Counted from the stretch's first letter, positions 8,702 through 17,586 are shown. The stretch: 40,056 bases of DNA from CAYNTS01 sp964400495 (GCA_964400495.1 CAYNTS010000015.1:1-40056), one strand, 5' to 3'. Notes: a model not told the origin generated them from the sequence alone. Made by a program: numbers and translations.

Positions 8702-9693
8702 GCGATAAAAAAGATAACAAAACTTTAGATTTAGCAATTAATCAAATCGAAAAACAGTTTGGCAAAGGTGCCATAATGAAAATGGGTGAGAGTAATGTTA
8801 AAAATGTGGAAAGTATTTCAACTGGTTCAATTTCACTTGATGCTGCAATTGGAATTGGTGGAATTCCTAAAGGTAGGGTAATTGAAATTTATGGTCCTGA
8901 ATCCTCAGGAAAAACTACATTAACATTACACATTGTAGCCGAAGCTCAAAAAGCTGGTGGATACGCTGCATTTATTGATGCTGAACATGCCATGGACCCT
9001 GTATATGCAAAAAATTTGGGTGTTGATACTGAAAACTTATTGATTTCTCAACCCGATACTGGTGAACAAGCATTAGATATTTGTGAAACCTTAGTCAGAA
9101 GTGGTGCATTAGATGTTATTGTTATAGATTCGGTTGCTGCATTGGTTCCAAAATCTGAACTTGATGGTGATATGGGTGATTCCCACATGGGACTTCAAGC
9201 ACGACTCATGTCGCAAGCATTACGAAAATTAACAGGTACTGTAGCAAAATCAAAAACAGCTGTTATTTTTATTAACCAACTTCGGCAAAAAATTGGTGTT
9301 ATGTTTGGAAATCCAGAAACAACAACTGGTGGAAATGCACTTAAATTTTATTCATCGCTTCGGCTTGATATTAGACGAATTGCCCAAATTAAAGATGGTG
9401 ATCAAGTGATTGGAAACAGAACACGCGTTAAAGTTGTGAAAAATAAAGTAGCCCCACCATTTAAGTTGACTGAATTTGATATCATGTATGGGATGGGAAT
9501 ATCGTATGAAGGTGACTTGCTCGATTTAGCAGTTAAGGCAGATGTAGTCAAAAAAATGGGTGCTTGGTTCTCGTTTAAGGATGATAAGATTGGGCAAGGT
9601 CGTGAAAATTCAAAAAAATTCATTCGTGAAAATGACAATATTCGCCATGAGATTGAAACTGGAGTAAAAGCATTTATGGGAGTTGAAGTATAA
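8698..9693 (+). CDS. recA: recombinase RecA
   Basis: RecA forms filaments on single-stranded DNA, carries out strand exchange and triggers LexA cleavage in the SOS response. Walker A GPESSGKT is at 66-73, and 'DAEHAMDP', 'VIDSVAALVP', the L1 region 'GLQARLMSQALRKLTG' and the L2 region 'FGNPETTTGGNALKFYSS' are all intact. There is no intein. At 331 residues the C-terminal tail is shorter and less acidic than in E. coli. The start overlaps the thpR stop (ATGA). A strong terminator follows within 30 bases, so recA closes the block. No LexA-like operator can be placed because recA has no promoter gap of its own. Confidence 0.98.
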   Translation: MSDKKDNKTLDLAINQIEKQFGKGAIMKMGESNVKNVESISTGSISLDAAIGIGGIPKGRVIEIYGPESSGKTTLTLHIVAEAQKAGGYAAFIDAEHAMDPVYAKNLGVDTENLLISQPDTGEQALDICETLVRSGALDVIVIDSVAALVPKSELDGDMGDSHMGLQARLMSQALRKLTGTVAKSKTAVIFINQLRQKIGVMFGNPETTTGGNALKFYSSLRLDIRRIAQIKDGDQVIGNRTRVKVVKNKVAPPFKLTEFDIMYGMGISYEGDLLDLAVKADVVKKMGAWFSFKDDKIGQGRENSKKFIRENDNIRHEIETGVKAFMGVEV

Positions 9694-9719
9694 TATAAAA
9701 CCCAAAATTACTTCTTTAG

Positions 9720-9745
9720 ATAACCCTAAGTTTTCTTAGGGTTAT
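9720..9745 (+). terminator. rho-independent terminator after recA
   Basis: A perfect 11-bp stem, ATAACCCTAAG with CTTAGGGTTAT, surrounds a four-T loop and is followed by the T-rich stretch TTGTTTCTG. It lies 26 bases after the recA stop and ends the long upstream gene block. Confidence 0.85.
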
Positions 9746-9752
9746 TTGTTTC

Positions 9753-9777
9753 TGTAACACCTTGTAACACATTTCAA
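9753..9777 (+). promoter_or_regulatory. direct repeats TGTAACAC, possible operator
   Basis: TGTAACAC occurs at 9753-9760 and again at 9763-9770, exactly ten bases apart, followed by TTTCAA at 9772-9777. The same TGTAACA and TTTCAA elements recur before the C25-like gene at 28830-28886. In-phase direct repeats suggest a regulator binding one face of DNA. The regulator is unknown. Confidence 0.4.
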
Positions 9778-9841
9778 TATTCGTTGACCAAAGAAGATAT
9801 AATTGTCTAAATTAAACAATAAATTTAGAGAGGTATTATCA

Positions 9842-11734
9842 TTGAAAATTGCATTATTATTCATTTTCTCAACTTTTCAATTTGCAGTTGCACAACATGA
9901 TGCAACATGTAGTCATTTAAAAACATCGCGTGTACTAATAGAAAATCCACAAGAGCCAACTCGAAACCAATTGGATATTGATGTTCACTATTACGATATC
10001 GACTTAGAAATATTTCCCAATTCAGAAACAATTTCAGGGGCAGTTGATGTGTATTTTACTTCACTCACGAATAATATGCAGACCCTTGATGTCGATTTAA
10101 CTCAATCACTTTCTATAACTTCAATTACTCAAAACGGGAACATCCTTAACTATTTTCATCAAAATAATCTATTATCAATTACCTTGGAAACATCATTATC
10201 TGTTGGTGAATCTGCACATGTATTAATAGAATATAATGGTGAACCTGAATCATCAGGATTTGGTTCTTTTGGTTTTAGTCATGCCTATGGAGAGGATATG
10301 ATTTGGACCCTTAGTGAACCTTATGGTGCTAGAAATTGGTGGCCATGTAAAGATACACCAAACGACAAAGCTGATTCAGTTGACATAAGCGTCACAGTAC
10401 CTGAACATTTGATTGTAGCATCCAATGGAATATTGGTAAATGAAGAAGAAAATGGGAACCATAAAACGTATCATTGGGAAGAGCGTTACCCAATTACTAC
10501 CTATTTAGTTTCGTTGGCTATTTACCCATACGAAATTTTCTATGACTGGTTTCACTATGGGGATAATGATTCAATGCGACTTGATTATTATGTGTATCCA
10601 GAAAATTATAATAATGCCTATTCCAATTATATGCTAACCAAAAATATGCTTACTGGATTTTCTGAGCGATTTGGGTTGTACCCCTTTATTGAAGAAAAAT
10701 ATGGTCATGCAGATTTCGTCTGGGGCGGTGGAATGGAACATCAAACTATGACAAGTATGGGAGGCACTTCTCAATATTTGATTTCGCATGAACTTGGGCA
10801 TCAATGGTGGGGTGATATGGTAACTTGTGCAAACTTTCATCATATTTGGTTGAACGAGGGATTTGCAACATACAGTCAAGCTATGTGGTATGAAATTCGT
10901 GATAATAATATCAATTCTTTGCACAATGAGATGGCAAATAAAGTGTATTATGGAGCAGGGAGTATTTATGTTTCTGATACCACCAATATCAACGCAATTT
11001 TCAGTAGTAATTTATCGTATAACAAGGCATCTTGGGTGTTACATATGTTGCGTCATATCATGGGGGATGATGCATTTTTTGCAGGACTCCAAGAATATGG
11101 TGACCAATATCGGTTTTCCTCTACTGTAACTGAACAGTTTACGGAGGTTATGTCCACAGTCCACGGACAAGATTTAACCTCATTCATAAATCGATGGATT
11201 TATGGTCAATATTATCCTCAATATCAATCCAACCCATCGTTTAGTTTGAATGATGATGGCACATTTCAGGTTGAGGTAATAATTAGTCAAACTCAATCGT
11301 CAGAAATATTCCCAATGCCTGTGGATATCCAACTGGAAACAGTAAGTGAACAAATTACATTTGTAGCTGATGTTACAGAAAACAATCAAGTGTTTTCATT
11401 TATCATAGATTCACAACCCCTGTCAGTAGAACTTGACCCTGACCATTGGATTCTCAGAACGGTAGATAATGGAGATTTTGATTTTATTTACGGGTGTACA
11501 GATTTGCAAGCAACCAATTATAATCCAGATGCTAATGTAGATGATGGAAGCTGTGTGAGTGCTGAATATGGCGATGTAAATGCAGATGGCGTCATTGATA
11601 TTTTGGATATTGTTATTGTAGTTAATATCATTTTAGGACTTGAACCAACAGTTGGAAATGCAGATGTCAATACAGATGGGATTGTTAATATTCAAGATAT
11701 AATTATCATGGTTAATTGGATAATTGGTGGTTAG
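9842..11734 (+). CDS. secreted M1 family aminopeptidase with C-terminal dockerin
   Basis: This zinc exopeptidase trims N-terminal residues from peptides. Gluzincin motifs are intact: 'GGGMEH' (about 295-300), H316-E317-x2-H320 within HELGHQWWGD, third ligand E339 in 'WLNEGFATY', and a downstream Tyr in 'SYNKASWVLHML'. I chose the TTG at 9842 because AGAGAGG at 9827-9833 is ideally spaced and the product starts with a clean signal peptide cleaved after 'FAVAQ'. A short module with two cysteines ('GCTDLQATNYNPDANVDDGS', near 550) precedes a dockerin-like pair of calcium loops ('DVNADGVIDILDI', 'DVNTDGIVNIQDI') that ends the protein. There is no type IX sorting domain, so surface retention may depend on the dockerin. 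The gene stands alone after the recA terminator. Confidence 0.93.
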   Translation: MKIALLFIFSTFQFAVAQHDATCSHLKTSRVLIENPQEPTRNQLDIDVHYYDIDLEIFPNSETISGAVDVYFTSLTNNMQTLDVDLTQSLSITSITQNGNILNYFHQNNLLSITLETSLSVGESAHVLIEYNGEPESSGFGSFGFSHAYGEDMIWTLSEPYGARNWWPCKDTPNDKADSVDISVTVPEHLIVASNGILVNEEENGNHKTYHWEERYPITTYLVSLAIYPYEIFYDWFHYGDNDSMRLDYYVYPENYNNAYSNYMLTKNMLTGFSERFGLYPFIEEKYGHADFVWGGGMEHQTMTSMGGTSQYLISHELGHQWWGDMVTCANFHHIWLNEGFATYSQAMWYEIRDNNINSLHNEMANKVYYGAGSIYVSDTTNINAIFSSNLSYNKASWVLHMLRHIMGDDAFFAGLQEYGDQYRFSSTVTEQFTEVMSTVHGQDLTSFINRWIYGQYYPQYQSNPSFSLNDDGTFQVEVIISQTQSSEIFPMPVDIQLETVSEQITFVADVTENNQVFSFIIDSQPLSVELDPDHWILRTVDNGDFDFIYGCTDLQATNYNPDANVDDGSCVSAEYGDVNADGVIDILDIVIVVNIILGLEPTVGNADVNTDGIVNIQDIIIMVNWIIGG

Positions 11735-11767
11735 TTTTATAGTTGTGACATTTATCACTATGGAGTT

Positions 11768-12036
11768 AATCGACTGTGTCGATTGTGAATTGACATAGTC
11801 AATTCAGTCCAAAAATTTGTCAGAATCGCAGATGAAACAGATTTCACAGAAGAACACAGATTAAAAAATCAGTGAAATTAGCGTAATCATAAATAATCAG
11901 TGGTTCAGACAAAAGAGTATATTGGAAGTAATAAGTAATCCACGATATCGTGTGGATATGAAGAAGTATTAGTAACCCACGATTTTAATCGTGGGACTAA
12001 GAAACACTAATAGAAAAGAAACCGTTTTAACGGTTT
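11768..12036. repeat. gene-free stretch with a cluster of palindromes
   Basis: The 369-base gap 11735-12103 between convergent genes holds no credible gene but at least four hairpins. They are AATCGAC/GTCGATT (11768-11784), GAATTGAC/GTCAATTC (11787-11805), CCCACGATT/AATCGTGGG (11976-11995) and AAACCGTT/AACGGTTT (12019-12036). The last two share a TTTTAA centre. A fifth, imperfect one (CCACGAT/ATCGTGTGG) lies at about 11940-11954. Between them, 11825-11905 has a degenerate tract built from 'cacagatt' and 'atcagtg' words. The hairpins lack T-tails, so they are not simple terminators. They may be intergenic repetitive elements. Confidence 0.6.
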
Positions 12037-12103
12037 TACAAATTCAGTAAAGGCAACTCACAGACTGTAGATTAAAATTTATAAAAGTAAAATAATAGAA
12101 TTT

Positions 12104-12760
12104 TTAAACGATAGGATCAATAACCCCAGCGTGTTCAAATCCGCGGGCTCGTAGGGCACAAGAATCACATTTTCCGCAGGGAGTATCTTCATTTTTGTAG
12201 CAACTCCATGAAAGTTCAAGTGGAGATTTTAGTGCAACTCCGCTTAAAACAATATCTTTTTTGGACATATTAATTAGTGGGGTAATAATAGAAATATTAG
12301 TATCAGGTTTTGTACCTTCATCAATAGTATTTTCAAAAGCATCATAAAATGACCGTCTGCAATCGGGGTACCCTGATGAATCTTCTTCAACTGCTCCAAT
12401 GTATAATGCAGAAGCACCAATTACCTCTGCCCAGCTTGTAGCAACAGATAAAATATTGGCATTTCGAAAGGGAACATAGGAAATTGGTATATCTTGTGAG
12501 GTTAAATCTGCTTGAGGTACTGCAATGGAATTATCGGTTAAGCAAGACCCCCCAATTATAGAAAGATGCGTCATATCTGCTACTAATCTCTCAGTTATAT
12601 TATAAAAATCTGCAATATCATGGAATGCTTTGAGTTCACGATTTTCTGTTCGTTGTCCATAATTAATATGAAGCAGAGCAGGGGTGTACCCGTCTTTTAT
12701 TGCATGCGCTAAAGTTACACAGCTATCCATTCCACCTGAGACTAAAACAACTGCTTTCAT
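12104..12760 (-). CDS. queC: 7-cyano-7-deazaguanine synthase
   Basis: QueC uses ATP and ammonia to convert 7-carboxy-7-deazaguanine to preQ0, a precursor of queuosine in tRNA. The PP-loop SGGMDS is at 8-13. The C-terminal zinc site has C187, C195, C198 and C201 ('CYKNEDTPCGKCDSC'). Length, 218 residues, is normal. AAGGGG lies just before its ATG inside the queE end, and the two genes overlap by one base. QueE supplies its substrate, so the pair forms a two-step unit. QueD, GCH1 and the later queuosine genes are not in the window. Confidence 0.95.
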   Translation of the reverse strand: MKAVVLVSGGMDSCVTLAHAIKDGYTPALLHINYGQRTENRELKAFHDIADFYNITERLVADMTHLSIIGGSCLTDNSIAVPQADLTSQDIPISYVPFRNANILSVATSWAEVIGASALYIGAVEEDSSGYPDCRRSFYDAFENTIDEGTKPDTNISIITPLINMSKKDIVLSGVALKSPLELSWSCYKNEDTPCGKCDSCALRARGFEHAGVIDPIV

Positions 12761-13401
12761 TATACCCCTTGACTAATCTCTGGCCATATATATTTTTGCA
12801 TTTGTAATTGCACTTTTACAGGCAGACTATCTTTTAATACAAGTGTTGATAATTTCTTTGGACTCATGGTTTCATGCACAGGTGAAAATAAAACAGTATG
12901 ATACTCTATTAAATTAAATTGTTCAATTTGTTCTTTTGCCCAGTGGTAATCTTCTTCATTTGCAATAACAAATTTAATTTCATCAAATGGTTGTGCATCT
13001 TCTAAAATCGACCACATATTATGGTGCACCATTCCACTTGAAGGGCATTTGAAATCGATCACTTTTATTACTTCTTCAGGAACATTGGAAATAGATAATG
13101 AGCCCCCTGTTTCAAGAAGGACAGTATAATTTTTATCCAAAAGTTGTTGCATTAATTCAATACTTTCTGGTTGAATCAACGGCTCACCACCTGTAATTTC
13201 AATCAATTTGCATTCATATTTTCCAATTTTTTTAAGGATAGATTTTATAGATAATTCTTCACCTTGATAGAAAGCATATTCGGTATCGCACCAATGGCAT
13301 CGTTGGTTGCAACCTGTTAGTCGAACAAAAATACATGGGTTACCAGCAAATGTTGATTCCCCTTGAATACTGTAAAAGATTTCATTAACCTTTAATTTCA
13401 T
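12760..13401 (-). CDS. queE: 7-carboxy-7-deazaguanine synthase (radical SAM)
   Basis: QueE is a radical S-adenosylmethionine enzyme that contracts 6-carboxy-tetrahydropterin to 7-carboxy-7-deazaguanine. The cluster-binding motif is C31-x3-C35-x2-C38 within 'GCNQRCHWCDTE'. The N-terminal 'IFYSIQGES' and the 'ITGGEPL' motif are typical of the family. It has 213 residues and is the first gene of the queE-queC pair. The divergent gap (13402-13530) upstream should hold its promoter. I looked for a preQ1 riboswitch there and did not see one. Confidence 0.95.
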   Translation of the reverse strand: MKLKVNEIFYSIQGESTFAGNPCIFVRLTGCNQRCHWCDTEYAFYQGEELSIKSILKKIGKYECKLIEITGGEPLIQPESIELMQQLLDKNYTVLLETGGSLSISNVPEEVIKVIDFKCPSSGMVHHNMWSILEDAQPFDEIKFVIANEEDYHWAKEQIEQFNLIEYHTVLFSPVHETMSPKKLSTLVLKDSLPVKVQLQMQKYIWPEISQGV

Positions 13402-13435
13402 ATCAAAATTTATGGAAAAATAGGTATCAAAATTA

Positions 13436-13456
13436 AATAATCATTCTTTGATTATT
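13436..13456. promoter_or_regulatory. AT-rich inverted repeat between divergent genes
   Basis: AATAATCA and TGATTATT form an 8-bp inverted repeat with a five-base spacer in the divergent promoter gap between queE and the aminotransferase gene. It could be an operator. Being entirely AT-rich apart from one C/G pair per arm, it could also be chance. Confidence 0.25.
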
Positions 13457-13530
13457 AACTTATTCTTACACTAATTTAAACTTCCCCTGAGCGGTAATTT
13501 TTATACTTTACGACAAACTGAAGGATGATA

Positions 13531-14607
13531 ATGGAATCATACCCTAAACTTTTTATACCTGGACCAACACATGTTCCAGATGATGTATTGCAATCTTTAA
13601 CCGTACCCCAAATAGGTCACAGAACCCCTGAAATGTCGGAACTAATGGAAACACTAGTTACAGGAGTACAAAAGGTTTTATACACACTAAATCATGTTTA
13701 TATAACATCACATGCAGCCACTGGCTTGTGGGAAATGGGTATTAGAAATGGCGTGAAAAAAGGAATTCTACATGCAGTAAATGGTGCGTTTAGTTCTAAG
13801 TGGGCAACTGTATCCCAAAAATGTGGTATGTATGCAGATTCAATTGAATATACCTGGGGGAAAGGTATAAAAGCAGAAGATGTGGATGCTCATTTGTCCT
13901 CGGGCAAATTTGATGTATTTGCAATGGTGCATAATGAAACATCAACGGGTGTACAAAGTGATTTAGAAGCAATATCACAGATGTTAAAATCAAAATATCC
14001 AGATGTTTTATTTATGGTGGATGCTGTAAGTTCAATGGCAGGGTCAAAAATTGAAGTTGATAATTTAGGCATTGATTTTATTTTATCATCTACCCAAAAA
14101 GCATGGGGATTGCCTGCAGGATTTTCAATATGTGCAATTTCTGATAGGATGATTGAAATTTCCAAAACAATTGAAAACAAGGGGTATTTTTTTGATGTTG
14201 AAGTCTATGAAAAGTATTTTGCAAAAATGCAAACCCCAACCACACCGTCTTTTCCACATATGTTTGGTTTGAAATATATTCTTTCTAAAATTGAAAAAGA
14301 AGGATTAGAAAACAGATGGAATCGCCATATTGAAATGTCGCATTATACTCAGAATTGGGCTAAAGAGCACGGACAAAGTTTATTTGCAGAAGAAGGGTGT
14401 GCATCCAATACTATTACTTGTATTAATAATGACCAAGAGTGGGATATAAATGCAATAAATGACCGATTACTTGCAAAGGGATATCGAATGGATAGAGGAT
14501 ACGGAAATCTTCGAACAAAAGCCTTTAGAATTGCCCACATGGGTAATGTTTATATGGAAGATTTACAAGAATATTTAAACATTTTTGATGGAGTTATCAA
14601 TGGCTAA
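13531..14607 (+). CDS. class-V aminotransferase, probable phosphoserine aminotransferase
   Basis: This pyridoxal-phosphate enzyme has the fold of alanine-glyoxylate/serine-pyruvate aminotransferases: 'PGPTHVP' and 'HR' near the N-terminus, 'VDAVSS', and the lysine in 'SSTQKAWGLPAG' (about residue 190). I chose ATG 13531 because AAGGA at 13521-13525 is well placed for it; the ATG at 13525 would touch the ribosome site. It overlaps serA by eight bases. SerA makes 3-phosphohydroxypyruvate, the substrate of SerC, so this enzyme probably fills the SerC step in place of the classical SerC subfamily. Glyoxylate or pyruvate transamination is the alternative. Confidence 0.8.
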   Translation: MESYPKLFIPGPTHVPDDVLQSLTVPQIGHRTPEMSELMETLVTGVQKVLYTLNHVYITSHAATGLWEMGIRNGVKKGILHAVNGAFSSKWATVSQKCGMYADSIEYTWGKGIKAEDVDAHLSSGKFDVFAMVHNETSTGVQSDLEAISQMLKSKYPDVLFMVDAVSSMAGSKIEVDNLGIDFILSSTQKAWGLPAGFSICAISDRMIEISKTIENKGYFFDVEVYEKYFAKMQTPTTPSFPHMFGLKYILSKIEKEGLENRWNRHIEMSHYTQNWAKEHGQSLFAEEGCASNTITCINNDQEWDINAINDRLLAKGYRMDRGYGNLRTKAFRIAHMGNVYMEDLQEYLNIFDGVING

Positions 14608-16180
14608 AGTACTAATTACAGATCCGCTTTCAGATAAAGGAATACATATTCTTGAGGAAGCTGGTTTAGAGGTGATTTATAAACCAAAACCTACCGACGA
14701 TGAGCTTCATGCCGTATTAGGTGATGTGAATGGTTGGATTATTCGAAGTGGTACAACAATTACAGCTGACCACTTAAAAGATGCTCGCAATTTGCAAGTA
14801 ATTGGTCGTGCTGGTGTGGGCGTGGATAATATTGATATTCCTGCTGCAACAAATCATGGTGTAGTTGTAATGAATATGCCAGATGGCAACACAGTATCTG
14901 CTGCCGAGCATACAATGGCACTCATTTCGGCTGTATCTCGAAATGTTCAATTAGGTCATTATGGAATGATGAACGGCGAGTGGAATCGCCATGCTTTAGT
15001 TGGAAATGAACTACGAGGTAAAACACTCGGGGTTGTTGGACTTGGACGAATTGGTCGTGAGGTGATAAAACGAGCATCTTCGTATGACATGACCATAATT
15101 GGATATGACCCATTTGTAAGCCAAGATATGTTTGACCCAGAATATATTAGAGTTGTTGATATTGACGAACTTACTGAAGAAAGTGATATTATTACTCTTC
15201 ATGTGCCAATGTTGGATTCTACTCGACATTTATTTAATGCTGAACGACTTTCAAAAATGAAACCTACAGCTCGTATTGTGAATGTTGCACGAGGTGGTAT
15301 CATTAATGAAGATGATTTAGCAGATGCATTAAATAAAGATGTTATTGCTGGGGCTGCACTTGATGTATTTGAATCAGAACCTCTTGGAAACGACCATCCA
15401 TTAGTGAATGCAAAAAATATTTTATTAACTCCACACTTAGGTGCATCAACTTTTGAAGCAAAAGAAGGTGTATCTCTTGGAATTTGTAATCAAATTCGTG
15501 ATTATTTAGTAAGTGAAAAGCTCTCAAATACTTTAAATATGCCAGTTTCAGATATGGGTTTGTTAAAAAAGCTGACTCCATTTTTAGAATTAGCAGAAAC
15601 CCTTGGTCATATTCAAGCACAACTTGCACATGGACCTATAAAAAATGTTTCGGTTGAGTGTTATGGAAGTATTGAAGAAACAAAAATGGTGTTACTCGCA
15701 TTTCTTAAAGGGCTATTACGAGATATGACTGATAATAGACTAAACTTTGTGAATGCAAATGCCATTGCAGAAGAACGAGGAATTACAGTATCCCATAGCT
15801 ATAATTCAGAATCTATGTCATTTTCCAATTTGATAATGAGTCATGTGTTAACTGATGAAGGAACTTTAGAAGTAGCAGGATCAGTTTTTGGTGACCAACA
15901 CTCACGAATTGTTGATATTATGGGATTTGAAATAGATGTAAAACCAATTGGAAATATGTTATTTGTTAAAAATAAAGATGTACCAGGTGTGATTGGCAAA
16001 ATCGGTACTATTTTGGGCAATAGCGGAATCAATATTGGTGGGTACCAACTTGGTCGTTCTTTAGAAAAAGATTTTGCCTATGCAATCATTCGATGTGATG
16101 AAGCAATTTCCGATGATTTGATTGCAAATTTAAATACACTTGATGAAATATTAGATGTCCAACAATTGCGTATTCCATAG
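14600..16180 (+). CDS. serA: D-3-phosphoglycerate dehydrogenase, long ACT form
   Basis: SerA oxidises 3-phosphoglycerate to 3-phosphohydroxypyruvate, the first step of serine synthesis. It shows the substrate-domain 'GRAGVGVDNID', the Rossmann loop 'GLGRIGREV', the catalytic Arg in 'VARGGIINEDDL', a Glu in 'DVFESEPL' and the His in 'LTPHLGAST'. An ASB-like intervening domain (about 320-450) and an ACT domain (about 455-526, 'VPGVIGKIGTILG') follow, as in the 526-530 residue long form, which can be inhibited by serine. ATG 14600 gives MAKVLITD with GGAG six bases upstream. It overlaps the aminotransferase gene. Confidence 0.95.
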   Translation: MAKVLITDPLSDKGIHILEEAGLEVIYKPKPTDDELHAVLGDVNGWIIRSGTTITADHLKDARNLQVIGRAGVGVDNIDIPAATNHGVVVMNMPDGNTVSAAEHTMALISAVSRNVQLGHYGMMNGEWNRHALVGNELRGKTLGVVGLGRIGREVIKRASSYDMTIIGYDPFVSQDMFDPEYIRVVDIDELTEESDIITLHVPMLDSTRHLFNAERLSKMKPTARIVNVARGGIINEDDLADALNKDVIAGAALDVFESEPLGNDHPLVNAKNILLTPHLGASTFEAKEGVSLGICNQIRDYLVSEKLSNTLNMPVSDMGLLKKLTPFLELAETLGHIQAQLAHGPIKNVSVECYGSIEETKMVLLAFLKGLLRDMTDNRLNFVNANAIAEERGITVSHSYNSESMSFSNLIMSHVLTDEGTLEVAGSVFGDQHSRIVDIMGFEIDVKPIGNMLFVKNKDVPGVIGKIGTILGNSGINIGGYQLGRSLEKDFAYAIIRCDEAISDDLIANLNTLDEILDVQQLRIP

Positions 16181-16194
16181 AATGAGGAGTGAAC

Positions 16195-16557
16195 ATGTCA
16201 GATATTTTTGAAGTTATCTTAAAAAAAATGAATCAGTTTAGTGAGTCTTTTACTAAATCTTCTAGTGAAGTATTTTCAAAAGCACTAAATAAAGGTGAAG
16301 ACTTGACTAAAAAAGGTAAAGTTAAATTAGAGATTGAAAAACTAAAATGGGATTTAAAGCAGCAACAGTACAAACTTGGTAAATATACCTCTGCAAAAAC
16401 TATATCAGATGGTGTTTGTGACTTTTCTCATGATGAATCGTATAATGATTTATTAGAAAATATCAAACACACACAATTATATATCAAGAATTTAGAAAAA
16501 GAGAGTAAAAATTCCAACCCCAATGCTGAAAAAATTTATATTGAATCTGAAAAATAA
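16195..16557 (+). CDS. small coiled-coil protein, unknown function
   Basis: This is a soluble protein of 120 residues, mostly helical. An N-terminal amphipathic region (MSDIFEVILKKM...) is followed by a long Lys/Glu-rich helix with a hydrophobic repeat (about 45-75, 'LEIEKLKWDLKQQQYKLG'). A second helix (about 85-110) ends in an acidic and lysine-rich tail. The one cysteine is in 'DGVCDFSHDE'. GAGGAG at 16184-16189 fits ATG 16195 rather than the GTG at 16189. It is 15 bases after serA and may be co-transcribed. I do not recognise a family. Confidence 0.6.
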   Translation: MSDIFEVILKKMNQFSESFTKSSSEVFSKALNKGEDLTKKGKVKLEIEKLKWDLKQQQYKLGKYTSAKTISDGVCDFSHDESYNDLLENIKHTQLYIKNLEKESKNSNPNAEKIYIESEK

Positions 16558-16653
16558 GTAAATAAATCTTATTTGTCAACATGGGTTAGTTTTGCTATTT
16601 TATCGCTATAGAATGCACTCGAATTTTCATCAACTAACTACAAGAAATTTACC

Positions 16654-17586
16654 ATGTTGAAAAACGGTTACAAGTTAATCGTCATTAAAGATGGGCACTT
16701 TGATTTAAAACAATTCAATATTACACCCCTTCATATTTTATTCTTTGCTTCCTTAATTGTAATCTTAACCTCATCTCTTTTTGTAGTATTTTCAGATGAA
16801 TTTGTTGATTGGGTTGGTTCTAGAGAAATCCAAAAACACAGAAATAATAATGAAAAATTAATAGATCAAATTAATGAAAACCAACAGCGGTTAGAATCAT
16901 TAGTTAATGAGTTAGATAAAATAAAAGAAGAAGATAATAACCTTAGAAAATTAGTCAAGCTACCTATTATTCATGAGGATGTAAGAAAAGTTGGTGTTGG
17001 AGGAGCAAGCAATAAAGACCAATCTGAAAACTTAGAATACTTACTTCCAAATGATTTGGTTGATTTAAAGCAAATTAATAAGCAAATTAATTTTGTTAAT
17101 CGTTTAGTTAATTTGGAAACATTAAGTTTTTCTGAAATTAGTAAAAAAGTTGAACTTGATTTAGATAAAATAAAAGCATTTCCTGCTATTCACCCTATTC
17201 CTTTAGAAAATAAGAAATTATCATCAACCTTTGGACATAGGCGAGATCCATTTTCACGAGAGTATAAATTTCATGATGGTCATGATTTTTCTGCAAGAAC
17301 AGGAACCCCTGTGTATGCTACTGCTGCTGGGCGAGTAAAAACTTCAAAATATTATGGTACATTTGGGAATTATATTGAAGTTGACCATGGTAATGGATAT
17401 GTATCAATTTATGGACATTTATCTCGAAGAAAAGTAAATAGAGGTGAAAAAGTTGTGCGCGGTCAAAAAATTGGTACCGTGGGAAATACAGGACGTTCAA
17501 CAGCTCCCCATTTACATTATGAAGTGCAGTACAATAAAAAAAGTCAAGATCCATCTCAGTTTTACTTCGATACATTTGTTCAATAA
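16654..17586 (+). CDS. membrane-anchored M23 metallopeptidase
   Basis: This is a cell-wall endopeptidase, or an activator of wall hydrolases, held at the inner membrane. It has a short cytoplasmic start, one transmembrane helix (about 27-45), a coiled coil (about 60-102), and a LytM/M23 domain (about 188-300). The zinc ligands H207 and D211 ('HDGHDF') and H288 in 'HLHYEV' are present, as is 'GHLS', so the domain should be catalytically competent. Coiled coil plus LytM is the layout of NlpD/EnvC-like and MepM-like proteins. The start has no strong ribosome site. It is about 50 bases ahead of miaB. Confidence 0.87.
   Translation: MLKNGYKLIVIKDGHFDLKQFNITPLHILFFASLIVILTSSLFVVFSDEFVDWVGSREIQKHRNNNEKLIDQINENQQRLESLVNELDKIKEEDNNLRKLVKLPIIHEDVRKVGVGGASNKDQSENLEYLLPNDLVDLKQINKQINFVNRLVNLETLSFSEISKKVELDLDKIKAFPAIHPIPLENKKLSSTFGHRRDPFSREYKFHDGHDFSARTGTPVYATAAGRVKTSKYYGTFGNYIEVDHGNGYVSIYGHLSRRKVNRGEKVVRGQKIGTVGNTGRSTAPHLHYEVQYNKKSQDPSQFYFDTFVQ

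Noticed and set aside
13402..13530. preQ1 riboswitch upstream of queE
   Set aside because: I found no preQ1-type pseudoknot pattern in the gap; only an AT-rich inverted repeat is present.
16551..16576. AT-only hairpin after the coiled-coil gene as a terminator
   Set aside because: The stem is about 7 bp of nearly all A/T with a nine-base loop and no T-tract.
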